A DNA stretch of 64,000 nucleotides. Origin: Planctomycetaceae bacterium. GTDB lineage: Bacteria > Planctomycetota > Planctomycetia > Planctomycetales > Planctomycetaceae. Position numbers and translations under genes: made by a program. Positions 9,405 through 19,368 of this stretch are shown piece by piece; position 1 is the stretch's first letter; each line of letters starts with the position of its first letter. The notes beneath the pieces are model-generated. The model did no database searches. It saw only the letters and a program-made list of their open reading frames with translations, and was not told the DNA's origin. The DNA lies in NCBI GenBank assembly GCA_041398825.1, contig JAWKTX010000004.1, positions 434,001 to 498,000 on the forward strand. The letters are read 5' to 3'.

Positions 9405-11327
9405 GTGTCCGAGCTTGCAAAGAATTTACCGTCGGTGCTGATTTCGCTGGTGGTCCACGGACTGGTTTTCGTCATTCTGCTGATGATCCCCGTGATTATT
9501 GAGCAGGTTGCACCCGAGGTCATGATCGAATCGATCTTCACGAAGGAACTTCCGCAGGAAGAAATCACCCGTGAACTCGACCTGGAAACGACACCGTCGG
9601 ATTCGCTGAATGTCATTGCAGGCGGTACTCCTTCGACCGCAGTGGGGGCAGCTGCCCAACCCGTTGCCACTCCCGTCAACGTACAGCAGGCCAATGTCAT
9701 GCGCGAAGCAGATATTCGCCCTGTTCTGACCGACGTCTCGCTTCCGACCGACAATATGATTGGTACCGAACTGGGAGAAGGCGAAATCAGTGGCGAAGTG
9801 GGGGCTATGGTGGAAGGGTACGGAGCCGCCATGGGAGTGATCACGCAGGAACTCGTGCGCATGATGCGCCAGCAGAAAGTGACGGTCATCTGGCTCTTTG
9901 ATGAATCCGGCAGTCTGGTCGACGACCGCAAGGAAATTCGCGAAAACTACATTCGCGTTTACGAAGAACTTGGCATCGCTGCATCCCAGGATGAAGACCT
10001 CCGCAAAGGCAGCGAGCTGCTGTTGACCGTTGTCTGCGGATACGGAGCAACCATCCATAAACTAACTCCCAGACCAACCTCCGATATTGAACAAATCAAG
10101 ACCGCCATCGACAGGGTCCCCATTGATGAATCCGGCACGGAGAACATGTGCGATTCAATCACCAAGGTTATCAACGAGTACAAACCGACCGCACTTCGCG
10201 GTAAACGCAAACTGGCCGTTATTGTCGTGACGGACGAATCCGGAGACGATGGGCAGTATGTCGAAGACGCTGTTACCGCCGCTCGAGCAGCGAAAGCTCC
10301 CGTGTATTTTATGGGGCGAGAAAGCATGTTCGGCTACCCCTATGCCCGCCAGCGCTGGGTCGATCCTGAAACCAACCTGCCGCACTGGATTTCCATCCGC
10401 CGTGGTCCGGAAACAGAATTCCCCGAATGCCTCCAGTGGAACGGTTTGCGTGCTCGATGGGACGCGCAATCATCCGGATTCGGACCCTACGAACAAGTCC
10501 GCATCGCAAAGGAATCCGGCGGCATTTTCTTTGTCCTGCCGGGTGAAGAACAATCGCTCGTTGGTCGAGGTGCAAACGATAAACGCAAGTACGACTTCCT
10601 CGCGATGCGAGAATACTCACCGCTGCTCTTATCCCGGCCCGAATACTTCAGGGAACGAGCAACCAGCGAATTTCGAGAGACGCTCTGGCAGGTCATCGCA
10701 CGCCTGAATCCAACAAAGAATACACTGTTGTTTGAGAAGGATGACCCGGAACTCAACATCAAACACGAACACTACAAACTGGATCTTGCAGGGTTTCGAC
10801 AGGAAGCGGCATCGCAGGCCGTCCGAGCAGCCAGGGCAATGGCACTCACGGAGGAGACCATCGCAATGCTGGAAAAAATCCGGCCGCTGCGGGCCAGTGA
10901 ATCTTCCCAGCGATGGCGTGCTGGCTATGACCTGGCAATCGCCCAGCTTTACGTTTTCCGACTGCGTCTCTTTCAGTTTCTCCTGGCAATCGACAATCAC
11001 GTCAACAACTTCCCCCAACCGAAGGATTCCCGCGCCAACGAATGGAACATCTGGTGGAATCGAAAAACCATCGTCCCGGACGAAGCCCAGTTTGGACGTT
11101 TGAAGACCGCTTTCAACCTGACAATGACCCGAGATGAATACATTGCGATGGTCAAAGCCGAAGAAAAGGCCGCGGTCGAACGCCTGCAGTCAGTCATCAA
11201 GGAACATGACGGAACTCCCTGGGCCAGGCGAGCTCAGCAGGAAATCAACGATGGATTTGGCTTCGTAATTACCGACAGGTTCTGGGATCCGAAATACGGC
11301 ATGCCTACAAAACTACCGAAGCTGTAA
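9405..11327 (+). CDS. membrane-anchored von Willebrand factor A domain protein
   Basis: The start is a GTG preceded by AGGAGG about nine bases upstream, giving 640 residues. Residues about 9-32 form one transmembrane helix (LISLVVHGLVFVILLMIPVI), in a layout resembling TonB-type anchors, followed by an Ala/Val/Pro-rich linker. A vWA domain starts near residue 158 with VTVIWLFDESGSLVDDRKEI, where DESGS is the MIDAS DxSxS metal site; KLAVIVVTDESGDDG is a later strand of the fold. The C-terminal 250 residues are mainly helical with coiled-coil character. vWA domains bind protein partners through a divalent metal. The bulk is probably periplasmic; the specific role is unknown. Confidence 0.82.
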   Translation: MSELAKNLPSVLISLVVHGLVFVILLMIPVIIEQVAPEVMIESIFTKELPQEEITRELDLETTPSDSLNVIAGGTPSTAVGAAAQPVATPVNVQQANVMREADIRPVLTDVSLPTDNMIGTELGEGEISGEVGAMVEGYGAAMGVITQELVRMMRQQKVTVIWLFDESGSLVDDRKEIRENYIRVYEELGIAASQDEDLRKGSELLLTVVCGYGATIHKLTPRPTSDIEQIKTAIDRVPIDESGTENMCDSITKVINEYKPTALRGKRKLAVIVVTDESGDDGQYVEDAVTAARAAKAPVYFMGRESMFGYPYARQRWVDPETNLPHWISIRRGPETEFPECLQWNGLRARWDAQSSGFGPYEQVRIAKESGGIFFVLPGEEQSLVGRGANDKRKYDFLAMREYSPLLLSRPEYFRERATSEFRETLWQVIARLNPTKNTLLFEKDDPELNIKHEHYKLDLAGFRQEAASQAVRAARAMALTEETIAMLEKIRPLRASESSQRWRAGYDLAIAQLYVFRLRLFQFLLAIDNHVNNFPQPKDSRANEWNIWWNRKTIVPDEAQFGRLKTAFNLTMTRDEYIAMVKAEEKAAVERLQSVIKEHDGTPWARRAQQEINDGFGFVITDRFWDPKYGMPTKLPKL

Positions 11328-11689
11328 ATCCTGATGCACGAGATTTCTTCGCTCGCTCCGACCCTGATTTCACGGTCGGCAGCAGATGGAGAAAGCTCGC
11401 TGGACATTTTATTGTTTCACGAGGTACGCTTACTGGTATGAGCAAAGCAGGAAACCCCATACCTCAACGAGGGTTTTAACGCGTTGCGTTTCCGGCGATA
11501 TCTGATGTTCAAAAGACGACGGACTATCTCAGAACGGTGACTGCCCCCGAATCTTTTCAGTGATCCAACAGTGATCTTCTGCCGTGTTGAATTCCCAACC
11601 TGAACCTACCCACCCCTAAAGCCTCCCAAGGTCGCGACACCACGCCGCGACATCTGATGCCGCCTCTTCCCAGGCGGAGCTGACTTAAC
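11328..11689. other. intergenic region, no gene seen
   Basis: Contains a weak 6-bp hairpin (CCGACC 11358-11363 with GGTCGG 11374-11379) without a T-run, possibly 3' of the vWA gene. A GGCGGAG near 11671 serves the next start. Nothing else was recognised. Confidence 0.35.
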
Positions 11690-13084
11690 ATGTTTGGTTA
11701 TCCACCACTTGCATCACGAGCTTCTCGCCGTGCGGTGCTTACCGCAAGCGCTGCCTCTGCGCTGACCTTGACCGGAAGCTTTGGCAATTCTGCCAGCGGC
11801 AGCGCGACCGGAGATCGGACCAGCAGCGTCGAACCAGGTTTCGGCAAAGCCAAAAGATGCATCGTCCTCTTTATGTGGGGTGGGCCGAGCCAACTGGATA
11901 CATTTGATCTGAAACCCAATGCGCCGGCGGAGGTGCGGGGCGAATTCTCCCCCATCAACTCCGCCGTTCCCGGTATGCAGATCTGCGAACACTTTCGCCA
12001 TCTCGCCGGGTTAACGGACCAGGTTTCGTTAATCCGGTCTTTGACCCACGATGACCCTGCGCATCTGAGCAGTGCGCATACCACCCTGACCGGACATCTG
12101 CCTCCTGTCAACAAGAGCGACGCGGAACCGCCCAGCAGAAACGACCATCCCCACCTTGGTGCAGTGTTGTCGCAGTTCCATGAAGCTCCCCGGGGATTGC
12201 CCTCCGCGGTGATGATGCCGTGGAAGACTCTGCATCCTGCGGCTCCCGGAGGCGAATCTCCCGGGCAGACAGGTGGCTGGCTTGGCCAGTCGGCGGACCC
12301 GATGCTGGTGACAGGCGATCCCAATGCGCCCGACTGGAAGGTCCCGGCACTGCAGCTGTTAGATGGTATCGATACCCGTCGACTCGATCACCGTCGGGAA
12401 CTTTTGCAGGCCATCGAATCACAACAACGACGATCCGACAGCCTGGCACCGCAGGCGATGGATGCTCAGCAGGGGCAGGCATTCACTTTGCTGGGTTCGT
12501 CCAAAGTTCGTCAGGCATTCGACCTGAATGCGGAAAGTGATACTACGCGGAACCGCTACGGGCGTCACATTCATGGGCAATGTGTTTTGCTTGGCAGGCG
12601 ACTACTGGAAAGCGGTGTACCATTTGTCAGCGTGAACTGGCACAACGACGGAAGAAACTTCTGGGACACACACGGCGATAATTTCAACCGCCTGAAACGA
12701 GATCTGATACCTCCTGCAGACATGGCGCTGTCCGCGCTTTTGACCGATCTGATCGACCGAAATATGCTGGACGAGACCCTGGTCGTCTGGGTGGGTGAAT
12801 TCGGAAGACGTCCGCAAATCAATGCAGCAGCCGCCGGTCGCGAACATCATCCGTTCTGTTACAGTGGTCTCCTTGCCGGTGGCGGAATTCGCGGCGGCAG
12901 CGTTTATGGCCGCAGTGATGAAATCGCGATGCACCCGGAAGAAGATCCTGTTTCGCCGCGCGACCTGGTTGCCACAATGCTTCACGCGACGGGCGTACCG
13001 AGATCCGCGACTCTGAATGACGCCACTGGTCGCCCGCATCCTCTTTACGCAGGTGAACCCATCCGGGAACTGTTTGCATCCTGA
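11690..13084 (+). CDS. DUF1501 family protein, Tat-exported
   Basis: The 464-residue product starts with a twin-arginine-like leader (ASRRAVLTASAASALTLTG). DUF1501 features follow: CIVLFMWGGPSQLDTFDLKP near residue 60, a GMQICEHFRHLA block, ISLIRSLTHDDPAHLSSAH-like text, LVVWVGEFGRRPQI, and a C-terminal GRSDEIAMHPEEDPVSPRDL that ends the alkaline-phosphatase/sulfatase-like core. DUF1501 proteins are greatly expanded in planctomycetes and usually sit next to DUF1553/PSD1 cytochrome-type proteins; no such partner is adjacent here. Function is not established. Export to the periplasm is inferred from the leader. Confidence 0.88.
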   Translation: MFGYPPLASRASRRAVLTASAASALTLTGSFGNSASGSATGDRTSSVEPGFGKAKRCIVLFMWGGPSQLDTFDLKPNAPAEVRGEFSPINSAVPGMQICEHFRHLAGLTDQVSLIRSLTHDDPAHLSSAHTTLTGHLPPVNKSDAEPPSRNDHPHLGAVLSQFHEAPRGLPSAVMMPWKTLHPAAPGGESPGQTGGWLGQSADPMLVTGDPNAPDWKVPALQLLDGIDTRRLDHRRELLQAIESQQRRSDSLAPQAMDAQQGQAFTLLGSSKVRQAFDLNAESDTTRNRYGRHIHGQCVLLGRRLLESGVPFVSVNWHNDGRNFWDTHGDNFNRLKRDLIPPADMALSALLTDLIDRNMLDETLVVWVGEFGRRPQINAAAAGREHHPFCYSGLLAGGGIRGGSVYGRSDEIAMHPEEDPVSPRDLVATMLHATGVPRSATLNDATGRPHPLYAGEPIRELFAS

Positions 13085-13188
13085 GCCGGACGGATCAGCG
13101 GCCTGGCCACGATCACACAACAATTCTATGATTGGAATCCGCCGTAGGCGTTGTGGCGTCACACCGGTTGACCAGGTCGTGATGACTT

Positions 13189-13569
13189 ATGAAATCTCCT
13201 GCAGAAAACCCACTCAACAGACCTGTTCTGGACGTTGTTGCCGACTCATCAGCTTACGTACGGATCCTCAAAAATACATTGAGGTACGTCGACTACCTTC
13301 AAGGCGATTTTCCCGAGCCTTTGCGTTTACTGTTTGAACGTGGCAACTGGATACCAGCCTTGTCGAAAATCCGATACGGGCTGCTTTGCGTTGCTATCAA
13401 GTCGCCGGAGCACGACAGCCGTTACCACTCGTTTTGCTCGGTTCTAAACGAACAAAGCGAATCACTGAATCTTGCGTCTCTGCCGAGTGCGGTATCCCTG
13501 CCCGGCATCAGGCAATTGTTTGTCATGGAGATTGAACGATATTCCACGTCCGATGCCTCAGGTATCTGA
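13189..13569 (+). CDS. possible small hypothetical protein
   Basis: An open frame of 126 residues with a composition that looks protein-like (RYVDYLQGDFPEPLRLLFER, RYGLLCVAIKSPEHDSRYHS). No family was recognised and there is no clear ribosome binding site. It lies 104 bases after the DUF1501 gene on the same strand and ends just before a copy of the 100-bp repeat. It may be a real but unknown gene or a chance frame. Confidence 0.35.
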   Translation: MKSPAENPLNRPVLDVVADSSAYVRILKNTLRYVDYLQGDFPEPLRLLFERGNWIPALSKIRYGLLCVAIKSPEHDSRYHSFCSVLNEQSESLNLASLPSAVSLPGIRQLFVMEIERYSTSDASGI

Positions 13570-13594
13570 GCAAGGTCTCAGACATCCCTGTACC

Positions 13595-13700
13595 TTAACG
13601 GTGCGTTGAAGCACCCGGGCAGGCATGCAGGACGACTGCAAACCATCGTGTTTTAAGGTCTCCTGCTCGAGCCAGTCCCGTTTTCTAACAGACTGTTAAC
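13595..13700 (+). repeat. 100-bp inverted-repeat element, copy R1
   Basis: First of six related copies. It begins with a variant of the GTTGAAAAACCGGGACAGGC arm (here GTTGAAGCACCCGGGCAGGC), continues with GCAGGACGACTGCAAA and TCGTGTTTTAAGGTCTCCTG, then CTCGAGCCAGTCCCG, and ends TTTTCTAACAGACTGTTAA. The two ends are imperfect reverse complements. It is intergenic. Confidence 0.85.
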
Positions 13701-14009
13701 CGGTGTCCGGTCTTCTTCTATATCCCTTTCAGAGTCTTGCAGCGTTTCCCTTCCGAGTTTGCCCGACGCCGAAATCACTGCAAGAATAAAGGTACGCGGC
13801 ATGCCAAAGGGTAGCCCCCCGGGTTGGCGATGAAGATAATTTCGCGGGATGCCCGTCACCGTCTGAATACGGCTGGTTCGACCAATCTTCTTTGTTCGTC
13901 GCTGGGCAGAATTCCCTGCGCAACCCTCAGGATTCTGTTACATTGCAAATGCATCGATGCTGATCGGCATTCGCCGAAATCTCTCAGTACAAGACAAGAT
14001 GAGTCGACC
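13701..14009. other. intergenic region, no gene seen
   Basis: The frame of the next gene is open upstream to 13824, but its first 62 residues are not protein-like and the signal peptide begins after 14010. No RNA gene or strong hairpin was found. Confidence 0.35.
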
Positions 14010-15041
14010 ATGTGTACACAAAATGCTCGATACCGAAACGCTGTGACTGGAATTCCTGTTCGGATCCTTCTGGCACTGATTTGCCTTTCAACAGCGGCTG
14101 TTGCCTGCAACATCCCGGTCTTTCGATACGCGCTGGAACGATGGACTCCGGACAATTGTCAGATTTACGTTTTCCATGATGGTCCGTTGACGGATAATGA
14201 CCGCAGGGTTGTGGCAGAACTGGAATCGGTCGCTGGCGGTGAACGTCGCCTGGCCAATGTTCGATTACACCAACACGATGTCCGCCAGCAGTTGCCTGCC
14301 GATATTCAGGATGTTTGGTTTGACGCCAGGCCGCTCGCAGAAAATCATAAAGGCCAGGCCGTCTACGTCGCTCGAAGTGTTGTCGGTCAGGGAAAGACAA
14401 TCACCGTCTGGCAGGGGACTTCCGAAGAGCTTAATCGTACAGGTGTGCTTCGATCTCCTGTTCGAAGTGAACTTGCACAACGACTGCAAGCGGGCCATGC
14501 GGTCGTTTGGTTGATGCTGAAATCGACCGACGATACCAGGAATGAGGCGACCCGCAAGATGCTGAACTCACAATTCGAACGTCTGGCCACTTCGATTGAA
14601 TTGCCGGAAGGAATCGGCCTTCCCGGATCGGAGCTCTACAGCGAGGTTCCGTTGCTGCTGAAGTTTTCTGTCCTGGAAATCGATCCTTCTGATCCAAAGG
14701 AGAGCTTTCTGGTGAAGCTGCTCACCGGTTTTCACCCGGATGCGGTGGCCGACGGAGAGCCATTGATCGCTCCGGTTTTCGGCCGCGGCCGTGCGCTGGA
14801 AGTAATCCCTGCCTCGAAGCTGAATCCGGATCTCATTGAAGACCTGACGGTCTTTCTATGCGGCGCATGTTCGTGTCAGGTGAAGGAACTGAATCCGGGA
14901 TTCGACCTGTTGTTGTCTTCCGACTGGAACACCGCCCTCTTTGGTGAAGGAACCTCCGGCCCTCCAGCACGTATTGAAGGAAGTCAGCGCGCTGATGTCC
15001 CCGTGACAATTCCTATACCTACCGGGAAGAAACGCCGGTAG
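14010..15041 (+). CDS. secreted hypothetical protein, Cys-containing
   Basis: I place the start at the ATG at 14010 because the following residues form a signal peptide (PVRILLALICLSTAAVAC); the frame upstream is open but uninformative. The mature part (about 310 residues) begins CNIPVFRYALERWTPDNCQ, has a thioredoxin-like or receptor-like alternation of strands and helices, and carries a CGACSCQVKELNPG motif near the C-terminus. The Cys after ATAAVA could be a lipobox residue. It ends in a basic tail. I recognise it only as a type of secreted protein conserved in planctomycetes; function unknown. It is convergent with slyX, 51 bases away. Confidence 0.7.
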   Translation: MCTQNARYRNAVTGIPVRILLALICLSTAAVACNIPVFRYALERWTPDNCQIYVFHDGPLTDNDRRVVAELESVAGGERRLANVRLHQHDVRQQLPADIQDVWFDARPLAENHKGQAVYVARSVVGQGKTITVWQGTSEELNRTGVLRSPVRSELAQRLQAGHAVVWLMLKSTDDTRNEATRKMLNSQFERLATSIELPEGIGLPGSELYSEVPLLLKFSVLEIDPSDPKESFLVKLLTGFHPDAVADGEPLIAPVFGRGRALEVIPASKLNPDLIEDLTVFLCGACSCQVKELNPGFDLLLSSDWNTALFGEGTSGPPARIEGSQRADVPVTIPIPTGKKRR

Positions 15042-15092
15042 CAGCAGGTAACATCAGCACACGATGCGAAAGCATCACCCCAGGAAAGAGTA

Positions 15093-15320
15093 TCAGTAGT
15101 GCGGTGGGCGTTCCGATTCCGGATCTCTGGGTTCCGCAGACTGACTGGCAGCTTCCAGCTCATGTTCGATACGGACGAATCTCGCATCGAATTCTGCCAG
15201 CCGCTTGAAGTATCCCGTCAGCGCGTCGTTAAGTCCCTCGACATCGTGCTGCAGGTGGGCCAGTGCGGATTCAATTCGCTCAAGCCGCTCTGAAAGATGA
15301 TCGTTCGATACGTTCGTCAT
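15093..15320 (-). CDS. slyX: SlyX-family small coiled-coil protein
   Basis: The 75-residue product is mostly one coiled coil (ERLERIESALAHLQHDVEGL) and ends in PPHY, the hallmark C-terminus of SlyX proteins, whose usual length is 70-75 residues. SlyX is a cytoplasmic protein of unclear function, encoded next to slyD in enterobacteria; slyD is not seen here. It lies 30 bases upstream of... the TPR gene stop, that is, it follows the large TPR gene on the same strand and is probably co-transcribed with it. Confidence 0.85.
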   Translation of the reverse strand: MTNVSNDHLSERLERIESALAHLQHDVEGLNDALTGYFKRLAEFDARFVRIEHELEAASQSAEPRDPESERPPHY

Positions 15321-15350
15321 AGAGTACTCTGAATTCGTTTTGCTCTCGTA

Positions 15351-18300
15351 TTACTTTCTGGTGCTGTCTTTCGCGGCCGATTCGACGGATTTTTGTTCAG
15401 CGGTCAGCCGTGCGGAATAAAGACTCACCAGTTTCTGAAGATCTTCCTTCTCCGGATCCGGAGCCAGCGTCAGAGCTCGTTCGGCCCATTCGGAGGCCTT
15501 CAGCGTATCGCCGGCTTCGGCGTATGTCGCCGCCAACGTGCTCAGGTATGACCATTCTTTGTACTCTGTCAGTTCGCAGGCCTGTCTGGCCATCATGACC
15601 GCCTCTGTCGTATCGCGGACCTCTTTGTCTTCTGTGGTTGCCAGTACCCACGCAATGTTGTCGTACGCTTTGGCGAATCCCGGGTTCAGCGAGATGGTCC
15701 GCCGGTAGTCTGCCACAGCCATGGCATCCTGATCGGTTCGAACGTAGGCTGTCGCACGATTGTTGTAGGCCCGAAACAAATCTGGCTGCGTACGAATGGC
15801 TTCGGTCCAGCATTCGATAGCCGCCAGGTAATCGTTGGAGTGATACAGAAGGTTTCCGCGATTGTACCATGCGGCTGTGTGGTCTCGATCCAGCTGGATG
15901 GCTCTTTCAAAGTTCTCCAGCGCGAACGGGATATTCGATTGGGCCGCGTAAACATTGCCGCGCACATACCACGCGTCGGCAAGTTTCGGATTGGATGCGA
16001 TAGCCTTATCCAGGTCCTCCAGTGCGGCGTCTGATTGCTTCAGCTGATGGCGAGCCAGCCCCCGGTGATAGAAGAGATCGGCCGACTCACCGGAGACAAG
16101 CATGGCGCGAGTAAAGTCCTCCACGGCTTCTTCAGACCTTCCACTACGATGTCGCAGAATTCCGCGATGTTTCCAAAGCTCACCGTCCGCAGGATTTGAT
16201 TCGAGCAACACGGTGAGATCGTTGATCGAAGAATCGAGCAGACCGCGTTCTTCTGCAAGCTGTGATCTCAGCATCAGCGCATCTGTGTCGCGGGGAACGT
16301 CCTTAAGAAGGGCGTCAAGCACCGGAAATGCCTCCGACTTCTGCTCCGACTGGACCAGACTTTCGGCCAGCATGCGACGCACCGGGATCAGTGTCGCCTG
16401 CTCATCAACGCCTGACGTTGTCAGCACTCGTTCCACCCATGCCAGTTCCACTGCCGCAGCTTTATAAGACTTCAACCGGTAAAGACATTCGCCACAAATA
16501 CGGTGGGCATCAAGATCATCCGGTGCCTGCTTCAGAACTGCCTCCGCATCGGCCATTGCGGCCTTCCATTCTTCCATAGAAGCGAAGAGTTGCATCCGAG
16601 CCGTTAAGGCCGCTTTTTGATCCGGCTGCTGTGACAGCAGGACCGAAAGGTCACGCATTGCCGACGTTGAATCTCCCAACCGGATTTTCGCAATCCCACG
16701 CTGCAGCAGCAGTTCCGGAGTCTCCTTGGTTTCTGCCGCCACATCGAACTGCTGAACGGCGGCCTGGAATTCTTCCAGATCAAAATGCAGCGTTCCGCGC
16801 AGAAGGGCCGCGTCGAATCGCCTGGCATCCGCGTCGCTCAGCATCTTCAGATCAGCCATGGCTCCGGCAGCATCTTCGGAGACATACCGCAGTTGAGCAC
16901 GATAGAGCAATAGCTCCGGAGTTTCGGCAGAAACGATATCCGGGATGCTCAGCAGATCGATTGCCAGGTCAGCGCGACCATTCTCGATCAGCCGTGCTGT
17001 ATTCGTCCGGACCAGCTGAGCGTTGGCGGGCTGAAGTAGCAACGCTCGCTGCAAGTCTGCGACGGCTGCCTCCGGCTCACCGATCTGCCAGAAAAGTTCG
17101 CTGCGACGTATGAGCGCGGCGTGATTTGCAGGGTCCACCTGGATAAGGCGTGTCAGATCCGCAATCGCCAGCTGCACGCTGTCATTGGCAGCGTAAGCGT
17201 CCGCTCTTCGCAGAATCGCATCTCTATCACCGGGATGGTGCTGAAGCACAGCGCTGTAATCGTCAATCGCTTCACCAAGCTTGCCCTCAGATGTCAGCAG
17301 ATTTGCACGAGTCATCAACAGGTCACGTTGCGTGGAATCAGAAGAGATCAAACGCGTGTAGTCCGCGATCGCTTCTGAATAGCGATTCATCTGCCTCAGC
17401 AGATCCGCGCGCAGCGACAGGGCCGTTTCATCACCAGAATCTTCTGACAGAACCATGTTGACGTCTTCCAGAGCTTCCGGCAGGCGGTTCAACTGCTGCA
17501 GTACTCTGGCTCTCATCATTCTGGCGTCCATCCGCTCACCAGCAGTCCGCAGAATTGCCGTGAGATCTGCGAGCGCATCGGCCGTCTGACTCAGCTGAAG
17601 TTCTGCCCGAGCCCGGGACAGGAGAACTTCGGCATTCGCTGGCGATAATTTCAGAGCATGGTTCAGGTTGGCCATGGCCGCTTCCGCCCGCCCGGCTTCA
17701 AGCAATGCTTCCCCAAGATGCTGGTGGATGGAAGCATTGCCGGGTGACAGCTGCGCTGCGGTGGAAAGATCACTGATCGCATCTTCCGCTCGCCCAGTCT
17801 TCAGAAGCATCAGACCTCGCTGATGCCACGCCACAGGATCCTCGGCTCTCATGCGGCAGGCCATGTTAAGATCCGTCAGCGCACGATCGGTTTCTCCAAG
17901 TTGCCTGTGGGCCAGCCCCCGCTGAAGCCACGCGGCCGAACATCCACGATCAAGGCTCAGCACCCGGGAAAAACTGGCGACGGCCTGTTCCGGATTTGAT
18001 CTTGCCGTCAACATGCCGTGTCGCATCAGTGCGTCAGTATTCCGGGGGTTGATTTGAAGCAATCGTTCGAAATCTGCAATGGCCGGTCCGTCCTGATTCA
18101 GGTCGTCCAGTGCACAACCGCGGTCAAATAAAGCCTCCGCGAACAATGAGTTCAGTCGAATGGCGTGTGAAAACGAATCCACGCACGCCAGAAGTTGCCC
18201 GTCGGCTCGCTGCGAAACACCGAGCGCCCACCACGCTTTATCCCAGTCGGGCTTCAGTCGAGTTGCGCGAGTCAGATCAGAAACCGCCTGAACCTGGTTG

Positions 18301-18707
18301 TCCGTTGCGGCGTAGCTGGTTCCACGCAGATACCAGGCTTCCGCAAGCTCCGGATTCAGGGCCACCGCGCGACTCAACACCTGGATCGCTTCCTCGTGGT
18401 GCCTTGTGTCCTGATGCTTCAGAGCGACACGCACCAGTGATTCGGCCTGCTTCTTCTGGTTTGAGCAGCCCGGGATACTCAGGCACATTCCGCCGATCAA
18501 ACAGAGTGCCAGTGTTGTGTGAGCCAGCGTTGTGTGTGCCAGTGTCCTTCCACCCAAACGAGCAGTCTGTGCCCTGGTAATCCAATGCGGAAGTTGCCTC
18601 AGCCAGCTCCGAAACAGGCCCAACCGCTTCGTTCGACTGAAACCGGGGGCGGTATGGTCAGGGATCGGGCGTTGAGTTCCCGTCAATCTGGACGACTTCT
18701 TGTTCAT
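15351..18707 (-). CDS. very large TPR-repeat envelope protein
   Basis: I prefer the ATG at 18705-18707 (1118 residues). After a basic segment with a tandem duplication (LAHTTLAHTT, from a 15-bp DNA repeat), residues about 70-90 form a hydrophobic stretch ending in SIPGC, a plausible lipobox or membrane anchor. The rest is about 25 consecutive tetratricopeptide repeats, for example AWYLRGTSYAATDNQVQAVS, AWWALGVSQRADGQ, AWYVRGNVYAAQSNIPFALE and AWYNRGNLLYHSNDYLAAIE. The array would form a long superhelical scaffold, probably facing the periplasm. No catalytic domain is visible. slyX follows 30 bases after its stop. Confidence 0.85.
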   Translation of the reverse strand: MNKKSSRLTGTQRPIPDHTAPGFSRTKRLGLFRSWLRQLPHWITRAQTARLGGRTLAHTTLAHTTLALCLIGGMCLSIPGCSNQKKQAESLVRVALKHQDTRHHEEAIQVLSRAVALNPELAEAWYLRGTSYAATDNQVQAVSDLTRATRLKPDWDKAWWALGVSQRADGQLLACVDSFSHAIRLNSLFAEALFDRGCALDDLNQDGPAIADFERLLQINPRNTDALMRHGMLTARSNPEQAVASFSRVLSLDRGCSAAWLQRGLAHRQLGETDRALTDLNMACRMRAEDPVAWHQRGLMLLKTGRAEDAISDLSTAAQLSPGNASIHQHLGEALLEAGRAEAAMANLNHALKLSPANAEVLLSRARAELQLSQTADALADLTAILRTAGERMDARMMRARVLQQLNRLPEALEDVNMVLSEDSGDETALSLRADLLRQMNRYSEAIADYTRLISSDSTQRDLLMTRANLLTSEGKLGEAIDDYSAVLQHHPGDRDAILRRADAYAANDSVQLAIADLTRLIQVDPANHAALIRRSELFWQIGEPEAAVADLQRALLLQPANAQLVRTNTARLIENGRADLAIDLLSIPDIVSAETPELLLYRAQLRYVSEDAAGAMADLKMLSDADARRFDAALLRGTLHFDLEEFQAAVQQFDVAAETKETPELLLQRGIAKIRLGDSTSAMRDLSVLLSQQPDQKAALTARMQLFASMEEWKAAMADAEAVLKQAPDDLDAHRICGECLYRLKSYKAAAVELAWVERVLTTSGVDEQATLIPVRRMLAESLVQSEQKSEAFPVLDALLKDVPRDTDALMLRSQLAEERGLLDSSINDLTVLLESNPADGELWKHRGILRHRSGRSEEAVEDFTRAMLVSGESADLFYHRGLARHQLKQSDAALEDLDKAIASNPKLADAWYVRGNVYAAQSNIPFALENFERAIQLDRDHTAAWYNRGNLLYHSNDYLAAIECWTEAIRTQPDLFRAYNNRATAYVRTDQDAMAVADYRRTISLNPGFAKAYDNIAWVLATTEDKEVRDTTEAVMMARQACELTEYKEWSYLSTLAATYAEAGDTLKASEWAERALTLAPDPEKEDLQKLVSLYSARLTAEQKSVESAAKDSTRK

Positions 18708-19020
18708 CGCGGATCTCGCGCAAGGACTACTGTAACCGTGGGCTATCGAAATGATCGTCACAGGCCAGTTGATTGTTTTGTCTGGCTCAATCGAAACGTC
18801 CGGTCCTGACCGATTCTGAGGGAATTGCCGTCACCGTTTAACATTTTTCACTAATTGCCACGGCATGAACTTTGAAACACCGCCTGCAGTTACCCCTGCC
18901 CTGGTTCCGAAAACTGTTTTGGTGCAGGTTTTGCCGGTTCTGGTTTCGCCTTGCTGCCCTTCGGTCAGAACCTTTCCTGTCATCCAAAGTCGAATATCTC
19001 AATTGCTCGGAATTACGACC
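18708..19020. other. divergent intergenic region
   Basis: Open frames cover this gap on both strands, but they lack coding character before the ATG at 19021. It presumably holds the promoters for the TPR gene and for the small membrane protein. Confidence 0.35.
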
Positions 19021-19227
19021 ATGGACCTTTCCGCACTGTTTTCGGATGATCAGCTGGCCCTGCTGGGCTGCTTTGGAGCGTTGCTGGCATGCGGGCTGAT
19101 AGCTGCAACCAGTTTCCATTTTGGTCCCGCTGGGCAGAAACAGCGAACCGACCGACTTCGAACAGCAGGTCGGATTTCTCCCGAATCCAGCAAGAACCAA
19201 ACCAGCGAAGAACGCCGGGCAGCCTGA
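19021..19227 (+). CDS. small single-pass membrane protein
   Basis: From the ATG at 19021 the product is 68 residues: MDLSALFSDDQ, a hydrophobic helix LALLGCFGALLACGLIAATS, then a basic hydrophilic tail ending EERRAA. The frame is open upstream to 18865, but the upstream residues are not helix-like. No family recognised. It precedes the anchored protein at 19369 by 141 bases in the same direction. Confidence 0.45.
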   Translation: MDLSALFSDDQLALLGCFGALLACGLIAATSFHFGPAGQKQRTDRLRTAGRISPESSKNQTSEERRAA

Positions 19228-19368
19228 TCAAGCGGCTCGTGTTTGTGGTGCCAGATACGTTCGGATGACTGGAAAGACCGGATTTCGATTGTTTTGCGCC
19301 GTCGGACCGACCACAATTCGTCGGCAATTCTGAATTCACCGTGTCATCGCGTAATGAGAGATCTCTCA

